This document shows positions 1 to 8,408 of a stretch of DNA of 64,000 nucleotides, one piece after another. Position 1 is the stretch's first letter, and the number at the start of each line of letters is the position of its first letter. The notes under the pieces are model-generated. The model was not told the origin of the DNA. It saw only the letters and a list, made by a program, of their open reading frames with translations, and searched no databases. The DNA is from Peribacillus simplex (GTDB lineage Bacteria > Bacillota > Bacilli > Bacillales > DSM-1321), in assembly GCF_030123325.1 (NCBI RefSeq), contig NZ_CP126106.1, positions 1,206,001-1,270,000 of the forward strand. Reading direction: 5' to 3'. Made by a program: the position numbers and the translations under genes.

Positions 1-513
1 AGAATAGCGAACATGTTTACTGATGTTCCCCATTTGAAAGGGAAGGTAGCAAGAAGGAAATGGATGGACTGGCTATTATCATTCATACCTTATGGTGAAA
101 AATCAACGTATACCTATCTTTACGCCCGTACCCTGTTGAGATCGAATGATTATGTGGGACTTTGTTTTCGCTTGACTATCATTGGGTCAGTGATTTTAAG
201 TGTATTCACTAACATATGGGCACATTTGATTGTAACCTTCATGTTCCTATTCATGACAGCCCTGCAACTGCTGCCGGTTTGGAAGGCTCATGAATGGAAG
301 GTATGGGTCTCATTGTATCCATTGCCAGCAAAAATGAGAGAATCTGCAGTCATAAGGCTAATTTCCTATTTCTTATTGTTTGAGGACCTTATTTTCGGTT
401 TGGTCCTGCTAGTGAAAGGGGAATGGATGTCCGCTTTAGCCGTCTTGGCAATGGGGCTTGTTTTCTTGCTCGGTTTTAAAATTTATGCAGCAAAGAAAAT
501 TAAAAACTTTTAA
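1..513 (+). CDS. ecsB: ABC transporter permease EcsB, C-terminal part
   Basis: The reading frame is open from the first base of the window, so the 5' end lies outside; about 170 residues remain, against roughly 400 for full-length EcsB. The visible part holds several hydrophobic segments (one around residues 52-80 and two near the C-terminus) and ends in a lysine-rich tail, as expected of the last membrane spans of the permease. EcsB works with the ATPase EcsA as an exporter that affects secretion, intramembrane proteolysis by RasP, competence and sporulation in B. subtilis. The gene is followed by ecsC, which fixes the assignment; the sequence alone would only say polytopic membrane protein. 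A terminator follows the stop codon directly. Confidence 0.85.
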   Translation, partial: RIANMFTDVPHLKGKVARRKWMDWLLSFIPYGEKSTYTYLYARTLLRSNDYVGLCFRLTIIGSVILSVFTNIWAHLIVTFMFLFMTALQLLPVWKAHEWKVWVSLYPLPAKMRESAVIRLISYFLLFEDLIFGLVLLVKGEWMSALAVLAMGLVFLLGFKIYAAKKIKNF

Positions 514-517
514 TCAG

Positions 518-548
518 AAGCTGATTTTTCATAAAATCAGCTTTTTCT
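518..548 (+). terminator. Rho-independent terminator after ecsB
   Basis: A perfect stem (AAGCTGATTTT / AAAATCAGCTT, tight loop TCAT) runs into a T-rich tract five bases after the ecsB stop. It separates ecsB from ecsC, so ecsC is either read through or has its own promoter. Confidence 0.85.
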
Positions 549-615
549 TTTAAGAAATGAAAATTGAAACTAAAAGCCTTATAGGGGGTATATACATATT
601 TAACGGAGGTGTTAA

Positions 616-1323
616 ATGATGGATGAATATGGACAAAAGGCATTATCGGAACTGGTATCATGGAAAAAGAAAGTAGCCAAGAAATCCGGCAGGCTTGAGC
701 GGATGTCCAAAAAGGCGCAAATCAAAATGAATAGTTATATTCCTGACCGAGTGCACAAAATGATTACTGATAGTATTAAAGGGATGATAGAGGCCGTATT
801 ATCAGGTTCGAAATATATGTCAAAAGAAAAAAATGTAGTGCTTTTATCCTTGCAGCAAAAAGAAGAATGGGTTGCGGAAACTGTAACGGCCCATCGGAAA
901 ACGGCCGTTATAGAAGGTGTAGGAACCGGAGCGGCAGGGCTATTAATTGGATTGGCTGATTTCCCTTTACTGCTTAGCATCAAGATGAAGCTATTATTCG
1001 AAATATCCCGTATATATGGTTTTGATCCAAATAAATATGAGGAACGCCTGTTCATACTCCATATCTTTCAGATGGCATTTTCAAGCGAGGAAAAAAAACT
1101 GGAAACATTACGGGTAATAGAAGAATGGGATTCAGGGACATGGCCGGAAATAGACTGGCAAGAATTTCAGCAGGAATATCGCGATCACATCGATATCATC
1201 AAAATGTTCCAGCTAGTTCCAGGGCTTGGGGCAGCTGTCGGTGCATATGCCAACCATCATTTGTTGGAACAACTTGGGGAGACGGCTGTCAATTGTTACC
1301 GAATCAGACTTCTAAAAGAGTAA
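616..1323 (+). CDS. ecsC: EcsC family protein
   Basis: A 235-residue protein of the EcsC family, third member of the ecs locus; its biochemical role is unknown. The N-terminal third is basic and amphipathic. A glycine/alanine-rich hydrophobic stretch (around residues 98-115, GVGTGAAGLLIGLAD) and a second glycine-rich patch near residue 200 (VPGLGAAVGAYAN) are typical of the family and suggest membrane association. Two adjacent ATG codons at 616 and 619 follow a GGAGGTG site at 605-611; either may be used, and the second has the better spacing. Downstream it converges on the amidohydrolase gene across a shared terminator. The call rests on family-like sequence plus position after ecsB. Confidence 0.88.
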   Translation: MMDEYGQKALSELVSWKKKVAKKSGRLERMSKKAQIKMNSYIPDRVHKMITDSIKGMIEAVLSGSKYMSKEKNVVLLSLQQKEEWVAETVTAHRKTAVIEGVGTGAAGLLIGLADFPLLLSIKMKLLFEISRIYGFDPNKYEERLFILHIFQMAFSSEEKKLETLRVIEEWDSGTWPEIDWQEFQQEYRDHIDIIKMFQLVPGLGAAVGAYANHHLLEQLGETAVNCYRIRLLKE

Positions 1324-1348
1324 GGGACGGGGAAAACCCGTCCCTTTA
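1322..1348. terminator. Convergent terminator between ecsC and the amidohydrolase
   Basis: GGGACGGG and CCCGTCCC form an eight-pair GC-rich stem with a short loop, flanked by A-rich and T-rich sides, so it can work from both directions. Confidence 0.8.
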
Positions 1349-1351
1349 TCA

Positions 1352-2563
1352 TTACCGTAATAAAGATTCATTCACCTTTTGCGATGATTGTTTCTTATTG
1401 TGATAGGTTATAGCTGCAGTGCCTAATATTTTGGCTGCAATGAGCATCGCTTTTTCATCGATGTCAAACAAAGGATGATGATGAGGATATGTATGTTCAT
1501 TTTTTGGCTTGGCCCCTGTAAAGAAGAATGTACCTTTCACATTTTGTAAATAATAAGAAAAATCTTCACCTGTCATATCCGGGTCAATTTCCTCTGTATT
1601 CAAAACTTCCTTGACGGATTCAGTGCTTTCGATGAGGAATTTGGTTTCTTCAACATGTGGAATAACAGCTGGATAACCCTGAAAGTATTGATATTCATAA
1701 GTGCAGTCCGCAGCTATGCAGGTTCCTTTAACAACCCGCTCCATTTCCTCGCTTATGAATGAACGGACATCATCCTTGAAAGTGCGGACGGTCCCGATTA
1801 TTCTAGCCTTATCTGCAATGACGTTAAAGGCATTATCCGCTACAAAGGAACCGACGGTAATGACTGCAGAATCTATTGGGTTAAGGCGGCGGCTTACGAT
1901 TTGCTGTAGGGCCATGACTAGCTGGGAGCCGACAACGATTGCATCACGGGTCTTATGCGGCTGGGCTCCATGTCCGCCCTGCCCTTGAATGGTGATTTCA
2001 AAACGGTCAGCAGCGGCCATCAGGGGTCCATAAGCGTATTGGACTGTTCCGGTAGGGACCGTAGCCCATAAATGGGTACCGAAAATTACATCCACCCCAT
2101 CAAGGCAGCCAGCCTCAATCATCGGTTTGGCACCTCCTGGAGCATATTCTTCAGCATGCTGATGGATAAATACATATTCACCTTCGAGCTCATCCTTCAG
2201 ATCATTCAGATTTTTTGCAAGGACAAGGAGTGTCGCTGTATGGCCATCGTGTCCACACGCATGCATAACCCCGGGTACGGAAGATTTATAGGGAACTTCT
2301 TTTTCATCCTGAATGGGTAAGGCGTCGAAATCAGCGCGCAAAGCTACGGTTTTACCAGGCTTATTGCCTGTGATCTTGGCAATAACACCATTACCGCCTA
2401 CATTCGTCCGATGTTCGATTCCAAGTTTTTCATAATACCCAGCGATGAATGCCGCCGTTTGGGTTTCTTGAAAAGAAAGCTCGGGATGTTGATGAAGATA
2501 ACGTCTGATGGAAACCATTTCTTCATATGAACCTTCTAGAAGATCGTGTAATCGCTGTATCAT
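1352..2563 (-). CDS. yhaA: M20 family amidohydrolase (YhaA-like)
   Basis: A 403-residue zinc- or manganese-dependent peptidase/amidohydrolase of the M20D group, which hydrolyses N-acyl amino acids or small peptides in the cytoplasm. Metal-site motifs are intact: RADFDALP at about residues 76-83, HACGHDGHTA at 101-110 and QHAEE at 135-139, followed by the usual dimerisation domain and a late HxHHP motif. The frame stays open 20 codons upstream, but the start at 2563 is chosen because a perfect AGGAGG lies seven bases before it. It sits beside ecsC as in B. subtilis, where the equivalent gene is yhaA. The exact substrate cannot be read from the sequence. Confidence 0.88.
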   Translation of the reverse strand: MIQRLHDLLEGSYEEMVSIRRYLHQHPELSFQETQTAAFIAGYYEKLGIEHRTNVGGNGVIAKITGNKPGKTVALRADFDALPIQDEKEVPYKSSVPGVMHACGHDGHTATLLVLAKNLNDLKDELEGEYVFIHQHAEEYAPGGAKPMIEAGCLDGVDVIFGTHLWATVPTGTVQYAYGPLMAAADRFEITIQGQGGHGAQPHKTRDAIVVGSQLVMALQQIVSRRLNPIDSAVITVGSFVADNAFNVIADKARIIGTVRTFKDDVRSFISEEMERVVKGTCIAADCTYEYQYFQGYPAVIPHVEETKFLIESTESVKEVLNTEEIDPDMTGEDFSYYLQNVKGTFFFTGAKPKNEHTYPHHHPLFDIDEKAMLIAAKILGTAAITYHNKKQSSQKVNESLLR

Positions 2564-2654
2564 TTTGCGCCTCCTAATGATTGGGTTAATTGTAAATAGT
2601 ATATCATATTCTGAATAATCCAAAGTGAATAAATACCTTGAGGAGATCTATATT

Positions 2655-3278
2655 ATGATTAAATATTCCTGGGTTGCTATGGGTTTCATTTGCTTGTTGC
2701 TATTCTTTTTTTTGATGCAAGAAGTCCAGAGTGGGAGGCCTTTAGCGTTCGATTCATATATTGCGAAACTTTTTTCCGTAGGTGAGAATACCTTTTCGTT
2801 CACTTTCTTCAAGTCCATTACCTATCTAGGAAAATCCAAGTTCATTGGTTTTGGAAGCTTATTATGTGTTCTATATTTGTGGATAATAAAGAAGGATTAT
2901 TGGACCATGGCCATCTTCTCTATCGGTATGGCCGGGGGGGATGTATTAAATGGGTGGATAAAAAATCATATTAAAAGAGTGCGCCCTGAAAATCATTTGA
3001 TGGAGGCCGCTGGCTTCAGTTTTCCAAGTGGCCACGCAATGGTGGGCCTTATTTTCTTCAGTATGGTTGCTTATTTAATCATGAAAGAAATTAAAGGAAA
3101 CTCTTTGAAATGGGGAGTGGGAATCGGTTTCGTTTGTCTGGTTCTGCTAATCGGGGTCAGCAGGATCGCTATGAAAGTCCATTTTCCAACTGATATCTTG
3201 GCAGGTTTTGCATTAGGAGCGGCATATATTTTAACCTTGTTTAAATTGTATAAATTCCTCGGACCTAAAGTGCTTTGA
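2655..3278 (+). CDS. PAP2 superfamily membrane phosphatase
   Basis: A 207-residue integral membrane phosphatase, probably acting on lipid phosphates such as undecaprenyl pyrophosphate or phosphatidylglycerol phosphate. All three PAP2 signature blocks are present: K103 to RP at 110-111, PSGH at 124-127, and SR at 169-170 with H176 in SRIAMKVH. Six hydrophobic segments fit the family topology. A GTG ten codons upstream is in frame, but the ATG at 2655 is preceded by GAGGAG at suitable spacing and is preferred. It is divergent from the amidohydrolase gene and ends at a convergent terminator. The neighbours do not say which lipid it serves. Confidence 0.88.
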   Translation: MIKYSWVAMGFICLLLFFFLMQEVQSGRPLAFDSYIAKLFSVGENTFSFTFFKSITYLGKSKFIGFGSLLCVLYLWIIKKDYWTMAIFSIGMAGGDVLNGWIKNHIKRVRPENHLMEAAGFSFPSGHAMVGLIFFSMVAYLIMKEIKGNSLKWGVGIGFVCLVLLIGVSRIAMKVHFPTDILAGFALGAAYILTLFKLYKFLGPKVL

Positions 3279-3412
3279 AAAAAGATTCAGATAAAATAAT
3301 TGTAAATACCCGTTGCATTTCCCCGGAAATAAAGAAGGAATTTGTCGGATTGTTATAGGTTTATACCATTTTTGGGCCGTCCCAAATAACACTCTGTATT
3401 ACTATGAATTCA

Positions 3413-3443
3413 AAGAGGCCCATCCTTGAGGAATGGGCCTCTT
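3413..3443. terminator. Convergent terminator between PAP2 gene and hmoB
   Basis: An eleven-pair perfect stem, AAGAGGCCCAT / ATGGGCCTCTT, with a nine-base loop lies between the two convergent genes and can serve both. Confidence 0.8.
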
Positions 3444-3459
3444 ATTGAGCAAGAATGGA

Positions 3460-3975
3460 TTATTCTTCTGAATCCTTCACCAAAGTATACTGCGTTACAT
3501 AGGCTTCACCTGAAAACATCTTCTGGCTAGAATTCGTAATGGGAGCTTTGGAGTCGCTGTTATGCGCCTTCTGAAAGGAACTGGATTTCTTCCAGTTCAG
3601 GAAATCGGTTTGTTTCTCCCAAATCGTCAAGATTACATAAGTGTCAGAGTTGATTGGCCGCAGTACACGAAGTGCGACGAAACCTGGTTCATTCTCAATG
3701 AATCCTGCCCTGTTTTTAAAACGATGTTCGAATACCGGCCTTCCTTCTTCACTGACGGGTATATTGTTCATGACTACATACCCATGATCCTGAAGGTTTC
3801 CTTTCCCATCAACTACTTCATACTTACGAGGAGAGCTGAAGAGCGTTTTTCCTGCTGTTTCATGTAAAAGTACTGTAGTGTCAGGATTTTGCATAAGTAA
3901 TATATTTTCATTCGGATGCTTATCTTTTTTGCTTTTCAAAAAATTGAAACTGCCTGATGTGATGAATACATTCAT
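3460..3975 (-). CDS. hmoB: Haem-degrading monooxygenase HmoB
   Basis: A 171-residue protein of the ABM/IsdG-like fold, matching B. subtilis HmoB (YhgC) in length and key features. HmoB opens haem to release iron. The C-terminal half holds the catalytic domain: NNIPVSEEGRPVFEHRF, then RAGFIENEPGFVALRVLRP and TYVILTIWE, the characteristic ABM blocks. The N-terminal half has the extra HmoB domain. The ATG is preceded by GGAGGGG. It is divergent from hemE, so haem breakdown and synthesis lie back to back, as around yhgC-hemEHY in B. subtilis; pbpF, which separates them there, is missing. Confidence 0.87.
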   Translation of the reverse strand: MNVFITSGSFNFLKSKKDKHPNENILLMQNPDTTVLLHETAGKTLFSSPRKYEVVDGKGNLQDHGYVVMNNIPVSEEGRPVFEHRFKNRAGFIENEPGFVALRVLRPINSDTYVILTIWEKQTDFLNWKKSSSFQKAHNSDSKAPITNSSQKMFSGEAYVTQYTLVKDSEE

Positions 3976-4101
3976 AATTTCCCCTCCAATATCTATATAG
4001 TACCTGTATACCCATTTTACCCAATGAATAGTGCTTTTACCATTTCCAATCTAGCCAATAGTCTTTGATACCGGGTAAGATACTTAATAAAAAAGTCGAT
4101 T

Positions 4102-4130
4102 TTCTGACAAATAAATAGGTTGGCTATACT
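4102..4130 (+). promoter_or_regulatory. Candidate sigma-A promoter for hemE
   Basis: TTCTGA at 4102-4107 and TATACT at 4125-4130 are separated by 17 bases, a plausible housekeeping promoter about 120 bases before the hemE start. It was found by eye only; other AT-rich boxes lie nearby. Confidence 0.4.
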
Positions 4131-4248
4131 TCTATTATAGAAAAAGCTATAGTTTAAGGAGAATCGATTTGAAATTCAACATCCTTCTGATATTCTATGT
4201 AGGTAATGAATAAAAATAGAAACGTGATTGCTTGAAAGGTGGATATTA

Positions 4249-5292
4249 ATGTCTAAGGAAATTACGAATGATACATTTTTAAAAGCTGCAAGAGGAGAGA
4301 AAACGGATCATGTGCCTGTTTGGTATATGCGTCAGGCAGGCCGTTCACAGCCGGAATACCGTAAATTGAAAGAGAAGTACTCCCTTTTTGAGATCACTCA
4401 TCAGCCGGAATTATGCGCTTATGTGACTAGATTGCCAGTTGAGCAATATGACGTAGACGCTGCGATTTTATATAAAGATATAATGACACCGCTGCCAGCC
4501 ATTGGTGTGGATGTCGAGATTAAGTCCGGAATCGGTCCAGTCATATCCAATCCGATCCAATCGGTGACAGATGTTGAAAAATTAGGTGAATTGAATCCAG
4601 AGAAAGATATCCCATATGTGTTGGACACGATTAAATTATTGACCACGGAGCAATTGTCCGTTCCTTTGATCGGTTTCTCCGGTGCACCTTTCACCATTGC
4701 GTCATACATGATTGAAGGCGGCCCATCCAAAAACTACAATAAAACGAAAGCTTTCATGTATTCCGAGCCAAAGGCATGGTTTGCATTAATGGATAAGCTG
4801 GCGGATATGATCATCGTATATGTCAAGTCACAAATTAAAGCCGGCGTCAGTGCCATCCAAATCTTTGATTCATGGGTAGGTGCTTTGAACGTTGAAGATT
4901 ACCGTGTGTTCATCAAGCCGATCATGACCCGTATCTTTTCTTCATTGCGTGAAGAAAATGTACCGCTAATCATGTTCGGGGTCGGCGCAAGTCACTTGGC
5001 ACTTGAGTGGAATGATCTTCCGATTGATGTAGTCGGGCTCGATTGGAGATTGCCAATTACAGAAGCAAGACAAATGGGAATACAGAAAACGGTACAAGGT
5101 AATCTTGATCCTGCCCTTCTATTATCATCATGGGATGTTATAGAAGAACGGACGAGAAGAATCCTGGATCAGGGCATGGATCGGGATGGATACATCTTTA
5201 ATCTGGGACATGGGGTTTTCCCTTCCGTAAATCCGGAAACACTGAAGAGGCTGACCGCTTTCATTCATGAATATTCATCAAAAATGAAGTAA
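4249..5292 (+). CDS. hemE: Uroporphyrinogen III decarboxylase HemE
   Basis: A 347-residue cytoplasmic enzyme that decarboxylates the four acetate side chains of uroporphyrinogen III to give coproporphyrinogen III. The N-terminal signature WYMRQAGRSQPEYR, carrying the conserved arginines that bind substrate carboxylates, and the IQIFDSWVG block are intact; length is normal. The ATG at 4249 follows AAGGTGG, whereas an in-frame TTG seven codons upstream lacks support. It forms an operon with hemH about 80 bases downstream. The usual third gene, hemY (coproporphyrinogen oxidase, cgoX), is not here, so the pathway must be completed elsewhere in the genome. Confidence 0.97.
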   Translation: MSKEITNDTFLKAARGEKTDHVPVWYMRQAGRSQPEYRKLKEKYSLFEITHQPELCAYVTRLPVEQYDVDAAILYKDIMTPLPAIGVDVEIKSGIGPVISNPIQSVTDVEKLGELNPEKDIPYVLDTIKLLTTEQLSVPLIGFSGAPFTIASYMIEGGPSKNYNKTKAFMYSEPKAWFALMDKLADMIIVYVKSQIKAGVSAIQIFDSWVGALNVEDYRVFIKPIMTRIFSSLREENVPLIMFGVGASHLALEWNDLPIDVVGLDWRLPITEARQMGIQKTVQGNLDPALLLSSWDVIEERTRRILDQGMDRDGYIFNLGHGVFPSVNPETLKRLTAFIHEYSSKMK

Positions 5293-5370
5293 GGTGAGCG
5301 AACCATTTGCTAAAACTACTTATTTGGATGCACAATAAAAGAACGAAATCTTTAAATGAGGTGTAATTTC

Positions 5371-6306
5371 ATGTCAAGAAAAAAAATGGGCCTTTTAGTC
5401 ATGGCTTATGGTACTCCATACACGGAAGAGGATATTGAAAGATATTATACACATATTCGTCATGGGAGACGGCCAAGCGATGAATTGATTGCCGACCTAA
5501 AAGGCAGATATGAAGCGATCGGTGGATTATCCCCGCTTGCAAAAATAACGGAAGGACAAGCTGAAGCCCTGGAAAAGAAATTGAATTCCGTTCAGGAAGA
5601 AGTTGAATTCAAGGCATATCTTGGACTGAAACATATTGAACCTTTTGTTGAAGACGCAGTGAAACAAATGCATGAAGATGGAATCAAAGAAGCGGTCAGT
5701 ATAGTATTGGCACCGCATTTTTCAACATTCAGCGTGAAGTCTTATAATGGACGCGCCCAGGATGAAGCCGCTAAATTGGGGGACCTGACCATCACTTCCG
5801 TTGAAAGCTGGTATGATGAGCCGAAATTCATTCAATATTGGGTAGACCAAGTAAAAGAAGTAATCGGGAAAATGACCTCGGAAGAACGCGATAACTTCGC
5901 TTTGATTGTGTCTGCACATAGCCTCCCTGAAAAAATCCTGCAATCAGGAGATCCGTATCCAAATCAACTGAAAGAAACGGCAGACATGATTGCTGAAGGA
6001 GCAGGTGTTACCAATTATGCAGTAGGCTGGCAAAGCGCTGGACAAACACCTGAACCATGGTTGGGACCTGATGTACAGGATTTAACCAGAGATCTTCATC
6101 AAACAAAAGGTTATAAAGCTTTCATTTATATTCCTGTTGGCTTTGTTGCCGAGCACCTTGAAGTCCTTTATGATAACGATTATGAATGTAAGGTTGTGAC
6201 GGAAGAAATTGGTGCAGGTTACTATAGACCGGATATGCCGAATGTTAAACCTGAATTCATCGATGCTTTGGCCACAATCATTTTAAACAAATTACAGGAA
6301 AAGTGA
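5371..6306 (+). CDS. hemH: Ferrochelatase HemH (coproporphyrin ferrochelatase type)
   Basis: A 311-residue ferrochelatase; B. subtilis HemH is nearly the same length. In Gram-positive bacteria the enzyme inserts iron into coproporphyrin III. Visible family blocks are the N-terminal GLLVMAYGTP, the catalytic-histidine block SAHSLPEK, GWQSAGQTPEPWLGPD, and the C-terminal GFVAEHLEVLYD with its conserved H and E. The ATG at 5371 is preceded by GAGGTG; an in-frame ATG five codons earlier overlaps that site and is unlikely. The gene is co-directional with hemE, and only a weak terminator-like hairpin and a regulator gene follow. Confidence 0.97.
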   Translation: MSRKKMGLLVMAYGTPYTEEDIERYYTHIRHGRRPSDELIADLKGRYEAIGGLSPLAKITEGQAEALEKKLNSVQEEVEFKAYLGLKHIEPFVEDAVKQMHEDGIKEAVSIVLAPHFSTFSVKSYNGRAQDEAAKLGDLTITSVESWYDEPKFIQYWVDQVKEVIGKMTSEERDNFALIVSAHSLPEKILQSGDPYPNQLKETADMIAEGAGVTNYAVGWQSAGQTPEPWLGPDVQDLTRDLHQTKGYKAFIYIPVGFVAEHLEVLYDNDYECKVVTEEIGAGYYRPDMPNVKPEFIDALATIILNKLQEK

Positions 6307-6452
6307 TCATTCAATAGAGGAAATTGGTTTAACCATGCTTACAATGTGCTCTACATATTTTCGTATGAAGTTGATAGATGCCATACACCTGGAAAAGCGA
6401 TGCGTTTTTTACTTTACATGAGTGATTTAAATAAATATCCTTTTGAAAAAGT

Positions 6453-6486
6453 GGCTGTCCATTAATGAGGATGGCCATTGTTTCTC
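6453..6486 (+). terminator. Weak terminator-like hairpin after hemH
   Basis: GGCTGTCC can pair with GGATGGCC using two G-U pairs, followed by a poor T tract. It lies 150 bases after hemH and may end the hemEH transcript. Confidence 0.4.
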
Positions 6487-6586
6487 TAAAAAATTGAAAA
6501 TTTAATTGAAAAGACTGAATATTTTTGGTATGATATCGTTGAACATAATGACTATTTTGTCCGTTTGGTCAGGATTGAGGTGGGAA

Positions 6587-7162
6587 ATGTCTGTTGATCG
6601 TAAAAAATTGATTTTGGAAGCCGCGACCAAGTCGTTTTCACTATTTGGATATAAGGCAACGACGATGGATCAAGTCGCTAAAATTGCCAATGTGGGAAAA
6701 GGGACCATTTATACCTTTTATAAAAATAAAGAAGAGCTGTTTAAAGAAATCGTTCAGCGGATGATAGAGGAAATGAAATATGAGGCGGAACAATCTTTGG
6801 ATGATCAACTCTCCTTTTTTGAAAATCTGCATCGGGCCGTTTATCGAATTCTGGAGTTCAGGCAGGAACATCAATTATCTTTAAAACTTCTTCAGGAAGA
6901 GCGGGAAATTGGTACGCCGGCCGTTCAGGAAATGGTTAATGAAATGGAAGAAGCCATTGTATCCTACATTAAGGAAAAACTAAAAATAGCGATTGATAAG
7001 GGCTATATACAGCCTTGCGATCCAGAGATAACAGCTTTCCTGATGCTAAAGATGTACCTTGCCCTGATTTTTGATTGGGAAAGGAACCATGCCCCATTAG
7101 AGAAAGAGGAAATTGCTGAACTATTTAAAATATATCTGTTCAAAGGATTATCCGTAAAGTGA
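6587..7162 (+). CDS. yhgD: TetR/AcrR family regulator (YhgD-like)
   Basis: A 191-residue transcriptional regulator. The N-terminal helix-turn-helix domain (about residues 1-50) is typical of TetR: ILEAATKSFSLFGYKATTMDQVA, written here in part, then VGKGTIYTFYKNKEELF. The C-terminal ligand-binding region is helical and not recognisable as to ligand. The ATG at 6587 follows GAGGTGGG. Its position after hemH matches yhgD of B. subtilis, whose partner yhgE (a large membrane protein) should follow but is absent here; the next gene is on the other strand. Its target may therefore lie elsewhere. Confidence 0.8.
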   Translation: MSVDRKKLILEAATKSFSLFGYKATTMDQVAKIANVGKGTIYTFYKNKEELFKEIVQRMIEEMKYEAEQSLDDQLSFFENLHRAVYRILEFRQEHQLSLKLLQEEREIGTPAVQEMVNEMEEAIVSYIKEKLKIAIDKGYIQPCDPEITAFLMLKMYLALIFDWERNHAPLEKEEIAELFKIYLFKGLSVK

Positions 7163-7204
7163 TAATTCTATTTTTTTGCTGAAAAGCAATGAATTCCAAT
7201 AACA

Positions 7205-7248
7205 ATAAAAAGAAGAGATACCGATGAGCGGTATCTCTTCTTTTTATT
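7205..7248. terminator. Strong bidirectional terminator between yhgD and yhfH
   Basis: A near-perfect 17-pair stem (AAAAAGAAGAGATACCG and its complement) with a five-base loop has A and T runs on both sides and lies between convergent yhgD and yhfH. Confidence 0.9.
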
Positions 7249-7330
7249 GGGGACGTTTTTCAGCTGCGAAACTGAATCTTATATAAATTCATCCTGCTAT
7301 TTGGGAAGCGGATGGTGGAACACAAGAATA

Positions 7331-7459
7331 CTACTCTCCAGAAAGGCAATGATCACAGTGGTTTCCATAACATTCGTGCTGTTCTTCGATTTTTTTTCCG
7401 CATTCCATGCATTGTTTCGGAGGCAGGTTTTTAAAGAACTCAACGCTACTTTGAATCAT
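7331..7459 (-). CDS. yhfH: Small cysteine-rich protein YhfH
   Basis: A 42-residue protein, MIQSSVEFFKNLPPKQC at its start, with cysteines at 17, 20, 30, 35 and 38; the CxxC at 17-20 and CxxC at 35-38 resemble a minimal zinc ribbon. The ATG at 7459 follows AGGAG by nine bases; two more in-frame ATGs sit too close to that site. Sequence and place, just before yhfI on the opposite strand, match the yhfH gene of B. subtilis as I remember it. The function is unknown. It ends upstream of the bidirectional terminator. Confidence 0.82.
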   Translation of the reverse strand: MIQSSVEFFKNLPPKQCMECGKKIEEQHECYGNHCDHCLSGE

Positions 7460-7632
7460 GAACATCATCTCCTGAATTTATTTTATTATTCTCTTATCTA
7501 TGGCTTTATTGTATTATAACAGATTTGTGATGTCAATGAATGTTTTATAACATAAGTAAAAAAGGTGAAATAAGGGCAAGAATAGTTTATATTAATGGGG
7601 AAGTCATTGAGAGAAAAAAGGAGTGCCTAAGC

Positions 7633-8367
7633 ATGAAAATCACCGTAATTGGCTGCTGGGGCGGTTATCCAGCTAAAAATGAGGCAAGTTCCGGCTATTT
7701 GCTTGAATATGAAGATTTTCGCATTCTGCTTGATTGTGGCAGCGGTGTTCTATCACAGCTGCAAAACCATATGAAGCCGGAGGATCTTGGTGCAGTTGTA
7801 TTATCCCACTATCATCCGGATCATGTAGCGGATATTGGTGTCCTGCAGCACGCTGCGTTCATACAGCAGATATTGGGCAGCGAAAAAAGGACGATTCCTA
7901 TCTATGGTCATGATTTGGACGAAGTCGAGTTTGGTAAGTTAACTTATAAAGACGTGACAGAGGGGATAGCCTACACTGCTGATCAACCGTTAACCATTGG
8001 ACCGTGTAAATTTACGTTCATGAAAACAAACCATCCAGTCCCTTGTTTTGCAATGAGGATTGAAGCTGAAAATCATTCGATAGTTTACACAGGGGATAGT
8101 TCATATATGGATGAGCTTGCAGATTTCGCTAAAGACGCAAATGTTTTACTATGTGAAAGTAACTTTTACAGTGATATGGATGGCTCAAAGGCGGGGCATA
8201 TGACGGCAAGAGAAGCGGGCATGCTAGCGGAAAAGGCTGACGTCCAGCTTTTGCTGTTAACTCATCTCCCTCATTATGGGAATCTAGAACAACTGAAAGA
8301 AGAAGCATCCGAGGTATTCAAAAGGGAAATAGCTGTAGCTAAAACCAATCTCGAATTCCAACTATAA
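7633..8367 (+). CDS. yhfI: Metallo-beta-lactamase fold hydrolase YhfI
   Basis: A 244-residue cytoplasmic hydrolase of the RNase Z-like branch of the metallo-beta-lactamase fold. The HxHxDH metal motif is at residues 59-64 (SHYHPDH), followed by a conserved TGDSSYMDEL block and a late LLTHLPHYG histidine. The N-terminus (MKITVIGCWGGYP) is typical of YhfI-like proteins. The ATG at 7633 follows AAAGGAG; the frame extends upstream without a better start. It is 41 bases before lplJ and likely cotranscribed. The substrate is unknown; a phosphodiesterase activity would be a guess. Confidence 0.85.
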   Translation: MKITVIGCWGGYPAKNEASSGYLLEYEDFRILLDCGSGVLSQLQNHMKPEDLGAVVLSHYHPDHVADIGVLQHAAFIQQILGSEKRTIPIYGHDLDEVEFGKLTYKDVTEGIAYTADQPLTIGPCKFTFMKTNHPVPCFAMRIEAENHSIVYTGDSSYMDELADFAKDANVLLCESNFYSDMDGSKAGHMTAREAGMLAEKADVQLLLLTHLPHYGNLEQLKEEASEVFKREIAVAKTNLEFQL

Positions 8368-8408
8368 ATGAAACAACAGTGATATGAAATCTACAAGGAG
8401 GAACAACT

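Noticed and set aside
735..1055. A 106-codon minus-strand frame inside ecsC
   Set aside because: It is a shadow of ecsC with no ribosome site or family resemblance.
6307..6586. A decayed hemY after hemH
   Set aside because: None of the stretch resembles a flavin-binding protoporphyrinogen or coproporphyrinogen oxidase start.
7247..7519. A 90-codon plus-strand frame
   Set aside because: It is antisense to yhfH, whose sequence and ribosome site are convincing, and it starts in the terminator.
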